Origin: Chelativorans sp.
GTDB lineage: Bacteria > Pseudomonadota > Alphaproteobacteria > Rhizobiales > Rhizobiaceae
DNA: 64,000 nucleotides
Assembly (NCBI RefSeq): GCF_031180965.1
Contig: NZ_JAPSLH010000003.1
Location: 1-64,000, forward strand
Reading direction: 5' to 3'
In this document: positions 18,672 through 27,270 of the stretch, one piece after another
How positions within the stretch are numbered: position 1 is the first letter of the stretch
Layout of the letters: every line of letters starts with the position of its first letter
Translations under genes and position numbers: made by a program
The notes under the pieces: generated by a model
Told to the model about the DNA's origin: nothing
What the model saw: the letters and a program-made list of their open reading frames with translations, nothing else
Databases searched by the model: none

Positions 18672-19478
18672 TCAACGCTCCGGTGATGTCGCCAGCAGCC
18701 GCCAGACCTCGTAGGTAAGGTCCCAGAACCGCTTGTCTCGGCGCAGTTCGACAACGTCGCGCGGGCGCTCGAAGGGGACGGCCAAGTCGGCGATGATGGT
18801 GCCGGGGCGCGGCGACATCACCAGCACCCGGTCCGCCAGAGTCAGCGCTTCGTCCACGCTGTGCGTGATGAACACGACGGTCTTGCCGGTGCGCTCCCAG
18901 ATGCTGAGAAGTTCCTGTTGCAGCGTGAAACGCGTCTGTTCGTCGAGCGCTCCGAAGGGTTCATCCATCAGAAGGACGTCGCGGTCGTCGACCAGCGCAC
19001 GCGCTACCGAAACGCGCTGCTTCATGCCGCCCGACAGCTGGTGAGGACGCGCGTCAGCGAATTCTGTCAAACCGGTCAGCTGGAGCAGTTCGTCGACACG
19101 CTCGCGCTGCTTCTGCCTCGACACGCCCTTGAGGCTGAGCGGGAAGGCGACATTCTGCGCCACCGTCAGCCAGGGAAGGACGGACGCTTCCTGAAACACC
19201 ATCGCCGGCGGCACGGTGCTGTCGATCCGCACCTCGCCGCTCAGCAACTGCTCGAGGCCAGCGAGAATCCGCAGCACCGTCGTCTTGCCGCAGCCGCTCG
19301 GGCCGACGATGCAGACGAACTCGCCGCGCCTGACAGTGAAGTTCACGTCGGCAGCCGCGAGCGTGATGCGATCACCGGATACGTCGTAGAACGCCTTGAC
19401 GAGGTTGCGCACCTCGATCGCCAAGCCGGGCTCGGCCGGAACCGCGTTCCGGCCGATTTGTGAGTGGGCCAGATTCAT
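18672..19478 (-). CDS. ABC transporter ATP-binding protein (SsuB/TauB type)
   Basis: This 268-residue ATPase shows a Walker A motif (GPSGCGKTT), the signature LSGGMKQR, Walker B (VLLMDEP) and the switch His in FITHSVDEA. The closest class is the nitrate/sulfonate/taurine importers. Its ATG overlaps the end of the binding-protein gene by 4 bp, and the permease begins 1 bp after its stop, so all three transporter genes are co-translated. Confidence 0.95.
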   Translation of the reverse strand: MNLAHSQIGRNAVPAEPGLAIEVRNLVKAFYDVSGDRITLAAADVNFTVRRGEFVCIVGPSGCGKTTVLRILAGLEQLLSGEVRIDSTVPPAMVFQEASVLPWLTVAQNVAFPLSLKGVSRQKQRERVDELLQLTGLTEFADARPHQLSGGMKQRVSVARALVDDRDVLLMDEPFGALDEQTRFTLQQELLSIWERTGKTVVFITHSVDEALTLADRVLVMSPRPGTIIADLAVPFERPRDVVELRRDKRFWDLTYEVWRLLATSPER

Positions 19479-20491
19479 TGTCCTGCGAGACGGGCGTTTG
19501 CCTTTTCCAGCAGATCTTTTCGGTAGACGGAGTCGATGTCGATCGGACCCTCATATTCGAGCGCGCCCTGCGCGCGGAAGAACTCTTCCTGCTCGCGAAC
19601 CGAGGCAAGGTCGATGGAACCGTCTTCCGAGCGGATGGTGTAGGCGATGCCCTTGAGGATCTCCTTTTCCGTGCCTGTGTACTTGGAAACGATGTCCAGG
19701 ATCCTGTCGTCCTTCCAGCCGCCGTTGTCGAGCTGGCGCGCGGCCTTCAGGAAAGCAGCGAGGAAGTTGACGACCGTGTCCTCGTTCTCCTTCGCGAACT
19801 CGTTGTTGAAGGCGATGAAGCCGAGCTCCGTGCCGAAGGTGTGGTCTTCCACGAGCCGGCGCCCGAGACCTTCCTTCTCGAGCTGCAACGCGAAAGGCTC
19901 GATGCTCCAGCCGGCTTCCAGACCACCATTGGCGAAAGCGGCCGCGGTAGCCGGCGGCGGCAGGTAGACAGCCTCCACGTCGTCGACGGTGAGCCCGCCC
20001 TTCTCAAGCGCCTTGGCGACCGAATAGAGACCGAATCCGCCCGGTCCCGGAATGCCGACGCGCTTGCCTTTCAAGTCCTTGACCTCGCGGATGCCAGCCT
20101 GCCACGCCTGCTCCGACACCATGAACGGCGACGGGGACGGTACGGTATCCGGCATCTTGGCCAGCGTGGCGACGATCGTCACGGTGGCGCCGCTATGGAT
20201 GGAATTGAACAGTCCCGCGCCCCAGGTGGCTGCCCCCGACACGACATTGCCCGAGGCCAGCAGCTGTATGGTTTCCGCCGTGCCGCTCTTGGGCGAAAGC
20301 GTCACATCGAGGCCGAATTCATCGAAATAGCCCAGCTCCTTGGCGACAAAGAATGGAGCGTAGTCGGCAAAGGGCGAATAGAGGAATTCGATCTGCGGCT
20401 TTTCCTGGGCCCCGGCCGGCAGGGCGAGTGAGAGTGTCAAAGTGGCGGCAGCCGCGGCTGCTAGAAAATCACGACGGTTGACTGAAAGCAT
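19475..20491 (-). CDS. ABC substrate-binding protein, NMT1/SsuA-like, Tat-type leader
   Basis: The 338-residue product starts with N-R-R-D-F-L-A followed by an alanine-rich hydrophobic stretch, a likely twin-arginine leader ending near LPAGAQ. The mature part has NMT1/THI5-like features (YSPFADYAPFFVAKELGYF, then KRVGIPGPGG). This class captures sulfonates, taurine, nitrate, thiamine or pyrimidine precursors; the ligand is not readable here. The start at 20491 is preferred because GGGAGTC lies 8 bases upstream; the alternative ATG at 20506 has a weaker site. It is the first gene of the seven-gene operon running down to 13973. Confidence 0.92.
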   Translation of the reverse strand: MLSVNRRDFLAAAAAATLTLSLALPAGAQEKPQIEFLYSPFADYAPFFVAKELGYFDEFGLDVTLSPKSGTAETIQLLASGNVVSGAATWGAGLFNSIHSGATVTIVATLAKMPDTVPSPSPFMVSEQAWQAGIREVKDLKGKRVGIPGPGGFGLYSVAKALEKGGLTVDDVEAVYLPPPATAAAFANGGLEAGWSIEPFALQLEKEGLGRRLVEDHTFGTELGFIAFNNEFAKENEDTVVNFLAAFLKAARQLDNGGWKDDRILDIVSKYTGTEKEILKGIAYTIRSEDGSIDLASVREQEEFFRAQGALEYEGPIDIDSVYRKDLLEKANARLAGQ

Positions 20492-20607
20492 GCGCGAGAC
20501 TCCCATACGCCAATTTGGCTTCCGCTATCGCAATCTACGATCCCTCCCCTCTCCCGCGAAGCGAAGATTGTGCCGAGCCGATCGTCAAAACAGGAAGACT
20601 TTTATAG

Positions 20608-20640
20608 CTGATGTATCAAAGGCGCAACGTGATACGCCAG
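20608..20640. promoter_or_regulatory. Imperfect 11-bp inverted repeat, candidate GntR operator
   Basis: The half sites CTGATGTATCA (20608-20618) and TGATACGCCAG (20630-20640) match in 9 of 11 positions when one is inverted, with a perfect GTATCA/TGATAC core. The repeat lies 117 bp upstream of the binding-protein start and adjoins a minus-strand TATAAA (20601-20606). Its position suits an operator for the operon's own GntR-FCD regulator; that link is inferred. Confidence 0.55.
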
Positions 20641-20718
20641 AAAGCTCAATGCTGCCCGGTGTACGGAGCCTTCTCAATGACGGGCAAGCGCGCCGACGCT
20701 GGTCTTCCCTAGTGAGCT

Positions 20719-22566
20719 TCACGCTACCCGCTCTACCTTGTCGGCAGCAGGCAGCAGGGCAGTAAGCGTAGAGACGGCCACAGATTCCGATTTGCCTTTC
20801 ACCCGCACCTCGCCCAACTCGGTCAGCGAAAAATGAGACGCCACCAAACGCGCCGTGTCCGGCCCAATCAGGACGGGGACAAAAAAAGTCTTCGTCTCGC
20901 CCTCCAGCCGCGAGGCGAGGTTCACGGCATCTCCGAGCGCCGAATAGTCGAACCGCATGTGAGAACCCATGTTGCCGACGACCACCGATCCGGTGTTGAT
21001 GCCGATGCCGAGCTTAAACGCTACCGGCGAGATACCTGCAGCCCGCGCCTCCTCGGCAAGCTCCCCGTTCAGCTTTTCGAGCGCGGCGATCATGTCGAGC
21101 GCCGCCTGCACCGCGTGCAGCGCATGGTCCGGATCCTCCAGGGGCGCGTTCCAGAAGGCCATGACGCAATCGCCCATATATTTGTCGATCGTGCCGCCGG
21201 CCTCGATGATGACATTGGAGAGCGGGTTGAGCAGGCGATTGATGAGCGATGTCAGCCGCTCCGGATCGTCCTTCATGGATTCGGCGATCGCCGTGAAGCC
21301 GCGCACATCGCAAAAGAGGATGGTGAGCGTGCGGGTTTCCCCGCCGAGTTTCAGCAGCGAAGGATCGCGCGCCAGACGATCGACCAGGACGGGCGAGACA
21401 TATTGCGAGAATGCACGGGCGATGCCGCGCCGCAGCCGCCGCTCAGCCGCGTAGTCATAGGCGCTTTGCGCAATCGCCAGGCCGAGGAAACCCATTGACG
21501 GAGCCAGCGGCGCGACGAAGACCCGCCCGAAATGGAGAAGCACTCCACTCAAGCCGAAGAAGGCAAAGCAGGCGGCGACCCCCCAAACGACCGTATGCCA
21601 GCCGGTCCCCCTCCAGGCGATGCCGGCCGCCACAAGCACCCCCGCAAAAACGGAGAACATCCCCGCCCAGGAAGGGGCGGGCAGGATGAAGAGCCCGCGC
21701 GCGAGATTGTCGTAGATCGTCGCCTGCACCTCGGCGCCTGAAAGAAGCCGGTTGCTGCGCAGCGTGTCAGAAGTGGCGTAGGAATCGGGACCTCCAGAAT
21801 CGACCGATGCAGCTGACTGCGTGCTGAAGCCGATGATCACCGTCCTCCCGCGGAAGAACCCCTCGGGCAGAAAGGCTGCCGGATCGAGCGCCTGATAGTA
21901 GGAAACGGTAGGGAAGGTGCGCTGCGGCCCAAAGACCTGCATCAATGCGCCGGAAGGCCGTTCGGGGAGACCCTTGCCTGCCGCCTGGAGCAGGCTCGCG
22001 GCAAAACTGTCCCGGTAGTGCGGGATCTTGCGCAGGACGCCGTCGCCATCAAGCGCAATGGTCGCGATGCCTGCCGCAGCCCCGGTCGCAAGGAGTTCCA
22101 GCAGAGGTTTCACCTCGACCAGTTGGTCGGCGTGCGGCGTTTCGATCAGCGCCTCGTCAGCGGCGAGCACGGTGTCCGGTCCAAGCGCCGCGGCCAATGC
22201 GCGGTCGCTCTCCGGATCCGAAGGTTCGGCGAAGATGATGTCGAGGCCGATGGCTCGCGCGCCCGCGCTTCGCAGCGCCTCGACCAGCCTGCCGTGAAGC
22301 TCGCGCGGCCAGGGCCATCGCAAACCGATCTCCGCGAGAGCCGGCTCGTCGATGGCGATGACAATCGGGCTTTCCCCGTCCGGCTTCGGCAGCGAGATCG
22401 TGGAAAGGAAATCGAAGCTTCGCGCGTCGGCGAGTCGCCAAGGCGTCGAGAAGGAAAGCGCCGTGACGATCCCCGCAATGGCGAGGGCGGCAGCCGCCAG
22501 GAAGTAGCGCCGATGTTCTGCACCTTGTTCGCCCGATGGCTGGTTCCACCAGGACCGCCGGAGCAT
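20719..22566 (-). CDS. CHASE2-domain class III adenylate/guanylate cyclase
   Basis: The 615-residue membrane protein has TM1 (21-40), a periplasmic CHASE2 sensor (about 45-290), three TM helices (about 303-320, 326-345, 350-368) and a C-terminal class III cyclase domain (about 410-600). Catalytic residues are present: metal ligands Asp420 (LFCDVRGFT) and Asp466 (YMGD), substrate Lys462, Asn549 and Arg553. At the base-contact position, Asp or Thr in known adenylate cyclases, it has Ser542 (YSALGD), so nucleotide choice is uncertain. The ATG overlaps the stop of the FecR-TPR-barrel gene as TGATG, implying coupled translation and a shared task. CHASE2 senses unknown envelope signals. Confidence 0.92.
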   Translation of the reverse strand: MLRRSWWNQPSGEQGAEHRRYFLAAAALAIAGIVTALSFSTPWRLADARSFDFLSTISLPKPDGESPIVIAIDEPALAEIGLRWPWPRELHGRLVEALRSAGARAIGLDIIFAEPSDPESDRALAAALGPDTVLAADEALIETPHADQLVEVKPLLELLATGAAAGIATIALDGDGVLRKIPHYRDSFAASLLQAAGKGLPERPSGALMQVFGPQRTFPTVSYYQALDPAAFLPEGFFRGRTVIIGFSTQSAASVDSGGPDSYATSDTLRSNRLLSGAEVQATIYDNLARGLFILPAPSWAGMFSVFAGVLVAAGIAWRGTGWHTVVWGVAACFAFFGLSGVLLHFGRVFVAPLAPSMGFLGLAIAQSAYDYAAERRLRRGIARAFSQYVSPVLVDRLARDPSLLKLGGETRTLTILFCDVRGFTAIAESMKDDPERLTSLINRLLNPLSNVIIEAGGTIDKYMGDCVMAFWNAPLEDPDHALHAVQAALDMIAALEKLNGELAEEARAAGISPVAFKLGIGINTGSVVVGNMGSHMRFDYSALGDAVNLASRLEGETKTFFVPVLIGPDTARLVASHFSLTELGEVRVKGKSESVAVSTLTALLPAADKVERVA

Positions 22567-25500
22567 CAGAAGCGCACCTTCAGGGAACCGGTGAAGGTGC
22601 GGCCCCAGCCCGGCACACCGCTTGCCACCTGGAAGTCTTCATCAAGGAGATTATAGCCGGCCAGTTCCAGCGCAAAGCGCTTGTCGAGCGGCTCCCAGGT
22701 GAGGAAGGCATCCGCGGTCCAGTAGTCGTCGAGCACGTCGCCGAACTCGTTGCCGAAGCGTTCGCCAACATAGGTGGCGGCGAGGGTCACCTTGATGTTT
22801 GACGGATGCACCCAGGTGAGCCCCAGTCGCGCGGCCGTCTCAGGAATGAAGGGGAGTGCCGAGCCGTAGGTCGGGCTCGTCGGGTCCAGATCTTCCGAAT
22901 CGGTCAGGGCAGCGGTGGCGAAAGCTCCGAGCCCGAAGCCGAGCCGCAGGTTCGCGGTTGCGCTCACGCGGTCGAGACGGCCCTTCGCATAGCTCACGGT
23001 CGTGATCTCGTCGGGCGGCTGGATGGCGATGTCGCGCGCCCACTGGTGCTGGTAGTCGACCGAGGTGAAGAAACGATCCGTCCACTCCGCGTCCCAGCGG
23101 AATGCAAGCGTGTCGGTATAGCCGCCGATGTCGAGCGGAAGCTGGTTCGGCTGCAGACCGAGCACGCCCACGGGAGAAAGCGTGGTCTCGTTCACGCTTT
23201 CCGTCTGGCGCTGGTAAGCCGCGCGCAGCCAATGGCCTTCTATCGGCGCCCAGGCAAAGCCGATGCGCGGCTCCAGCCGGACCTTGTCGATGGGATCTCC
23301 CAGCGCGGTGACGAAGATCCCGGCTTCGGCCTGGAAGGTGGGCGTGAATTCGTAGATTGCATCCACATAGGCGCGGCCGAAGGCGAGTTCGGCATCCGCA
23401 GCCGCGGTCGAAAGCGTGGGCGGATCCAAGATTGTGACGGAGAAGCTCTCCTCGGTGCGCGACTGGTCGAGCATGCCAGCCTCGATTCCGTAACGCCAGG
23501 AGACGTTTTCCACGCCGATCGAATGGCTGACCGCGGCGACAAAGGACTGCTGCTCCATGGTCGCGTCTTCAGTCTGGAGGCCAACAGGAATGGTGCCGAC
23601 GAAGAGTAGCCCCTCCTGCGCGCTAGTCTGGGAAATCCCCGAATAGAATGCCGCCGCATTCAGCACATTGCGGTAGCCGAAAGTATGGCTCCAGCCAGCA
23701 CCGACGCGGGTGAGCGACGTGTCGACTGACCGGTCATAGGCAGCTCCGTCGACCAAGAGGCCCGGCAGATTGAAAAGAACGACCGTATCCGCAAGGTTGT
23801 TTTCGGCTTTGCGCACGTCAACATAGGCGGCGACGCGGTCGTAGGGCGTTGGCCTGGCCGTGAAATAACCCGTGCCGCTGAACGTCTCCGATTCCAGATT
23901 GAAGCCCACATAGGGCACAGCCGCTCCCGGCGTGATCGCCTCGCGGAAATAGGAGGCCTTCTCGGCATCGATGATCCCGTAGAAGCTCCAGGGGAAGGGC
24001 TCGGCTGCATAGGTCTGCACCTCGCCGCCGCCGGTCCAGCCGCCGCTGCCCTCGATGAATCCGCCTTCGATCGCCCCTTCGATGAATGGCCGGCGGAAGA
24101 GATTGGCGCCGCGCGAGCGACCGGCGAGCATCTCGGGCGAGAGCATCAGGCCCTGGAAGAAGGAAGAAAAGGCGGTGCTGTTTGCCGTCGCATCCACCGG
24201 ATTCCCGCCGAAGGTCATGTCGTCCACAAACGGGTCGGCGCTGCCGGAAATGGTCTGGTCGATGAAGCTCGCACCCGCAAAGGGATCGAAAACAGCATCG
24301 CCATAGTACCGGCCCCAGGCGTCGAGGCCCGCAGTGCGGAAGGCGTCGTTGAGCGTCGAACCGGCGTCGCGGTTGGCGCTGAGCGGAGCATAGTCCCCTC
24401 CCCGGGCCCGCGACCGGCGGAGCGCCTCCTGGGCGCTCTCCACCGCCGCATCCGCATCGTAATCATCAATCGCGATCGCCGTGCGGAAGGACGAGGTCAC
24501 CGGATCGTTGGGGTCGAGCCGGTCGGCATTCTCGATCGCCTGATTGCCGGGATCGGTGTCGCCCGACTCGTAATGTGCAGCGGCGAGCAGAAGAAGCGCC
24601 TGCGCATAGCCGGGGTTGGCCGTGCTTCCGGCCAACAGATCCTGCAGCGCCCTCTCACGGTCGCCGCGCTGAAGGTAGTAGCGCCCGCGCGCAACAAGCC
24701 CGATCTCGAATGCCGGGTCGAGGGCGAGCGCTGTGTCGATCTCGCGTTTCGCCTCCTCCAGCCGATCCTGGTCGAGAAGGAAAATCGCCAGGTTGGCATG
24801 CGCGACGGGATCGTTGGGGTCAAGCTCGGCCGCGCGCCGGAACGCCGCTTCCGCCTCCCGCGCGGCGCCACGGGCCGATTGCACCAGGCCCATGTCGTTC
24901 CAGAGGTCGGTGGAGCCCGGCATCAGCTCAGCCGCCCGGGAAAGGTCAGCATAGGCGCCTTCGATATCGCCCTGGAAATTGGCCCTGAACCGTGCCCGCG
25001 CCTTCAGCGCTTCCGCATTGTCGGGGTCAAGCAGCAGGGCACGCTCGATCGCCTCCGTCGTCTGTTGGCGATCGTCGATCAGCATTGCCAGCTGCGCGCG
25101 CATGGCCGGCAGCAGCGGATCGCGCGGAAAACGCCGCTCCCCCCGCTGCAGCACCTCCGTGGCGGTCTGGATGTCGTAAAGGAAGCCAGCGGTCCACGCC
25201 TCGGCCATCGCGGCGGCTGGCCCTCCATCGGGCGTGGAGGGCGGCGCCTCGACGCTGTCTGGATCGGCGAGCGCGCGGGCGTAGTAGCCGCCATATGCGG
25301 CGACCGCCCGCCTCTCCGGGTCGAGGTGGCGCTCCGCGCGCTCGAAGAGCCGCGCGGCTTCGGCATAGTTTTGCCTCGCGCCGGTGACCATCGCCTCCAC
25401 CAGATCGAGGCGCGCCGCCTGCTGCGGCGTGGGACCGCGTCTGCGCGCGCCGGCGATGGCGTCGAGCGCGGCCTGCTGGCTGTCGTGAACCAGCGCCGCC

Positions 25501-26237
25501 TCCGCAAGCGTGGTCCAATCCTCGGCACTCCGCTGCGCTGGGGGAGCGGCCACGATACGGGCACGCTCGTTGCGCAGGTTGCTCATGGGAAGCGGCGAGG
25601 CCGGCAGGAAGGTGAAGGAGTTGCGCAGCGAGAGATGGAAAAGCATCTGATCGCGATCCTTGGGATCGACGATGACAACCTTGGTGGGTGCCTGCCCGAT
25701 CGCCGCAACCGCCGCCTCGCCTGCCGCCACGCTGACGGACCCGAGCTCGTTCGAGAGCTCCACCAGGCCCTCCAGCACGATGAGGGACGTGCGGCCGTCC
25801 GCTTCCACCGTCAAGGTCCAGTCGGTGCCGCGCACGGCCGCCGCGGCCGCAGGCGTCTCAACCGTCAGGCCGATGCCGCCGCGCTGCGCCCTGCCCCAGA
25901 TGACGCCCGCTTGCAGATCAAAGACCGTCTCGGAAGGCGCGCCGATCTGCTTCACCACGAGGACGGTGTTGCGCCCCATGCGCATTTGCGTCCGGTCGGA
26001 GAAGAGAATAGCGAGTTGCCCGGTGGCATTTGTGCGCAGCGTATCGCCCGCCAGCACGTCCTGGCCGATATCGACGCCTCGCCAGTTCGAAACGTCGAAG
26101 AACCGGACCTCCTCGCCCGTCTTGCGCGCTATTACCGCGCCCGCCGCCGGCGCACCGCGCGCAACGACCTCCGCCTCCACCGGAACCGCATGGTCAAGCC
26201 ACGCTACCGCCAGCAGAGCGGCGTAGAATCTGCGCAT
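22566..26237 (-). CDS. FecR domain - TPR - outer-membrane beta-barrel fusion protein
   Basis: The 1,223-residue protein has a signal peptide (cut near residue 22, VEA-E), a FecR domain (about 35-190; VLAGDTLRTNATGQLAILF), many TPR helices (about 240-640; AEAAFRRAAELDPNDPVAHANLA and similar), and a C-terminal region (about 700-1223) of alternating aromatic/polar strands ending in LKVRF. The final Phe is the usual outer-membrane barrel signal, and the strands resemble a TonB-dependent receptor barrel without a plug. FecR normally acts in periplasmic signalling and TPRs bind partners, so the protein could carry an outer-membrane signal to the coupled CHASE2 cyclase. That role is inference. Confidence 0.82.
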   Translation of the reverse strand: MRRFYAALLAVAWLDHAVPVEAEVVARGAPAAGAVIARKTGEEVRFFDVSNWRGVDIGQDVLAGDTLRTNATGQLAILFSDRTQMRMGRNTVLVVKQIGAPSETVFDLQAGVIWGRAQRGGIGLTVETPAAAAAVRGTDWTLTVEADGRTSLIVLEGLVELSNELGSVSVAAGEAAVAAIGQAPTKVVIVDPKDRDQMLFHLSLRNSFTFLPASPLPMSNLRNERARIVAAPPAQRSAEDWTTLAEAALVHDSQQAALDAIAGARRRGPTPQQAARLDLVEAMVTGARQNYAEAARLFERAERHLDPERRAVAAYGGYYARALADPDSVEAPPSTPDGGPAAAMAEAWTAGFLYDIQTATEVLQRGERRFPRDPLLPAMRAQLAMLIDDRQQTTEAIERALLLDPDNAEALKARARFRANFQGDIEGAYADLSRAAELMPGSTDLWNDMGLVQSARGAAREAEAAFRRAAELDPNDPVAHANLAIFLLDQDRLEEAKREIDTALALDPAFEIGLVARGRYYLQRGDRERALQDLLAGSTANPGYAQALLLLAAAHYESGDTDPGNQAIENADRLDPNDPVTSSFRTAIAIDDYDADAAVESAQEALRRSRARGGDYAPLSANRDAGSTLNDAFRTAGLDAWGRYYGDAVFDPFAGASFIDQTISGSADPFVDDMTFGGNPVDATANSTAFSSFFQGLMLSPEMLAGRSRGANLFRRPFIEGAIEGGFIEGSGGWTGGGEVQTYAAEPFPWSFYGIIDAEKASYFREAITPGAAVPYVGFNLESETFSGTGYFTARPTPYDRVAAYVDVRKAENNLADTVVLFNLPGLLVDGAAYDRSVDTSLTRVGAGWSHTFGYRNVLNAAAFYSGISQTSAQEGLLFVGTIPVGLQTEDATMEQQSFVAAVSHSIGVENVSWRYGIEAGMLDQSRTEESFSVTILDPPTLSTAAADAELAFGRAYVDAIYEFTPTFQAEAGIFVTALGDPIDKVRLEPRIGFAWAPIEGHWLRAAYQRQTESVNETTLSPVGVLGLQPNQLPLDIGGYTDTLAFRWDAEWTDRFFTSVDYQHQWARDIAIQPPDEITTVSYAKGRLDRVSATANLRLGFGLGAFATAALTDSEDLDPTSPTYGSALPFIPETAARLGLTWVHPSNIKVTLAATYVGERFGNEFGDVLDDYWTADAFLTWEPLDKRFALELAGYNLLDEDFQVASGVPGWGRTFTGSLKVRF

Positions 26238-26374
26238 TTTTATTTTAACCTGAGAGACGCCCCCAATAGGGTTTTCTATTCATGCAGCCGAAGTACAAAG
26301 TCAAGATTGTGTTTGCAGTGGATGTGGATTTACGGCAATGGCTACTTAACCAGACGTTTTTACGGCGGGGGCAC

Positions 26375-26944
26375 ATGGAAAGCGTCAAGCGCCGCAGACT
26401 AAAAGCAACCGAAGTGGTCGAGGCCCTTCCGGCACCGAAGCTGGAGGCGCCGGCCGCCTATCTCGATCTGGCGAAGAAGGCGAACGATGTCTTCTACGAC
26501 CAGATCAGGCTCGCAGATCAGAAGGCAGCCTATATTTTCACTCTTCTGCTCGCGGTGATGATCACCTCGGTGGAAGGCAAGGAAGCCTTCCGCATGCAGT
26601 ATTATCTTCAGGACAAGCCGGTCGACGATCCCATCGCTGTAGCCGTTTCGATCCTGCTTGCCATCGCGGCGGTGGTTTCCCTCGTCTCCGCCATCTTCGT
26701 GGTGCTGCCGCGCAAGTTGCGGACTTCCTCAACTTCCCTTTTCTGGGGTACGTGGTCCGCGCACCGGCAGAAGTTTCAGGAGGCTTTGGCGGCGAGAGAC
26801 CCGGATTTCGTACTCAACGAGTACCTCGGCAACGCGGACAATCTCGCCACCATCGCCCGCTCGAAATACCGTTATGTCACCATCGCCTTTCGTGGCCTTG
26901 TCGTGACGGTGCTGCTCTGGGTGCTTCTGCTGCTCATCAGTTGA
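26375..26944 (+). CDS. Pycsar-effector-like (DUF5706/PycTM-type) three-TM protein
   Basis: The 189-residue product has hydrophobic helices at about 51-66, 86-111 and 167-188 and a D48-Q-K50 motif just before TM1 (RLADQKAAYIF). Near the C-terminus it has DNLATIARSKYRYVTIAF. This layout and the L-A-D-x-K-A motif resemble the transmembrane Pycsar effector family, whose members respond to cyclic nucleotides. The start at 26375 follows GGCGGGGGC; an upstream in-frame ATG at 26282 would add 31 residues that look non-conserved. It is divergent from the FecR-TPR-barrel and cyclase genes with 137 bp between starts. Similarity was judged by eye only. Confidence 0.6.
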   Translation: MESVKRRRLKATEVVEALPAPKLEAPAAYLDLAKKANDVFYDQIRLADQKAAYIFTLLLAVMITSVEGKEAFRMQYYLQDKPVDDPIAVAVSILLAIAAVVSLVSAIFVVLPRKLRTSSTSLFWGTWSAHRQKFQEALAARDPDFVLNEYLGNADNLATIARSKYRYVTIAFRGLVVTVLLWVLLLLIS

Positions 26945-27270
26945 CGGTCACCCGCCGGCATGACCTACAGTCGATCCCGTTCGGCGGCGACGGTGCGAAA
27001 GACGTGGCGCCGGCCGCACGGAGCAGACTGACGAATGCGCCTATCGCTGCGATCGCGGAGATGCCGATGAAAGCACCGCCGAGGCGAGTCGCTCTGTATC
27101 GCCGGCGAAATGGCCGCCCGCGCCGAACACAGCGTTCTGCGCTGCCGCGGCTCCACGGCTGACGAAGGCCTTTGCAGACCGCCGGTAGCCAAGTAGGACT
27201 TGCCCAGCGAAACTTTCCTAATCCCTCGGGTGGCCCAAGGCCACCCTGCACCCTTGAGCGAGATCCTTTC
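26945..27270. other. Intergenic region with no supported gene
   Basis: This 326-bp stretch lies between the PycTM-like gene and the TauE/SafE gene. Minus-strand frames exist, one with a hydrophobic stretch near 27060, but none has a convincing ribosome site or family resemblance. It should contain the TauE/SafE promoter. Confidence 0.5.
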
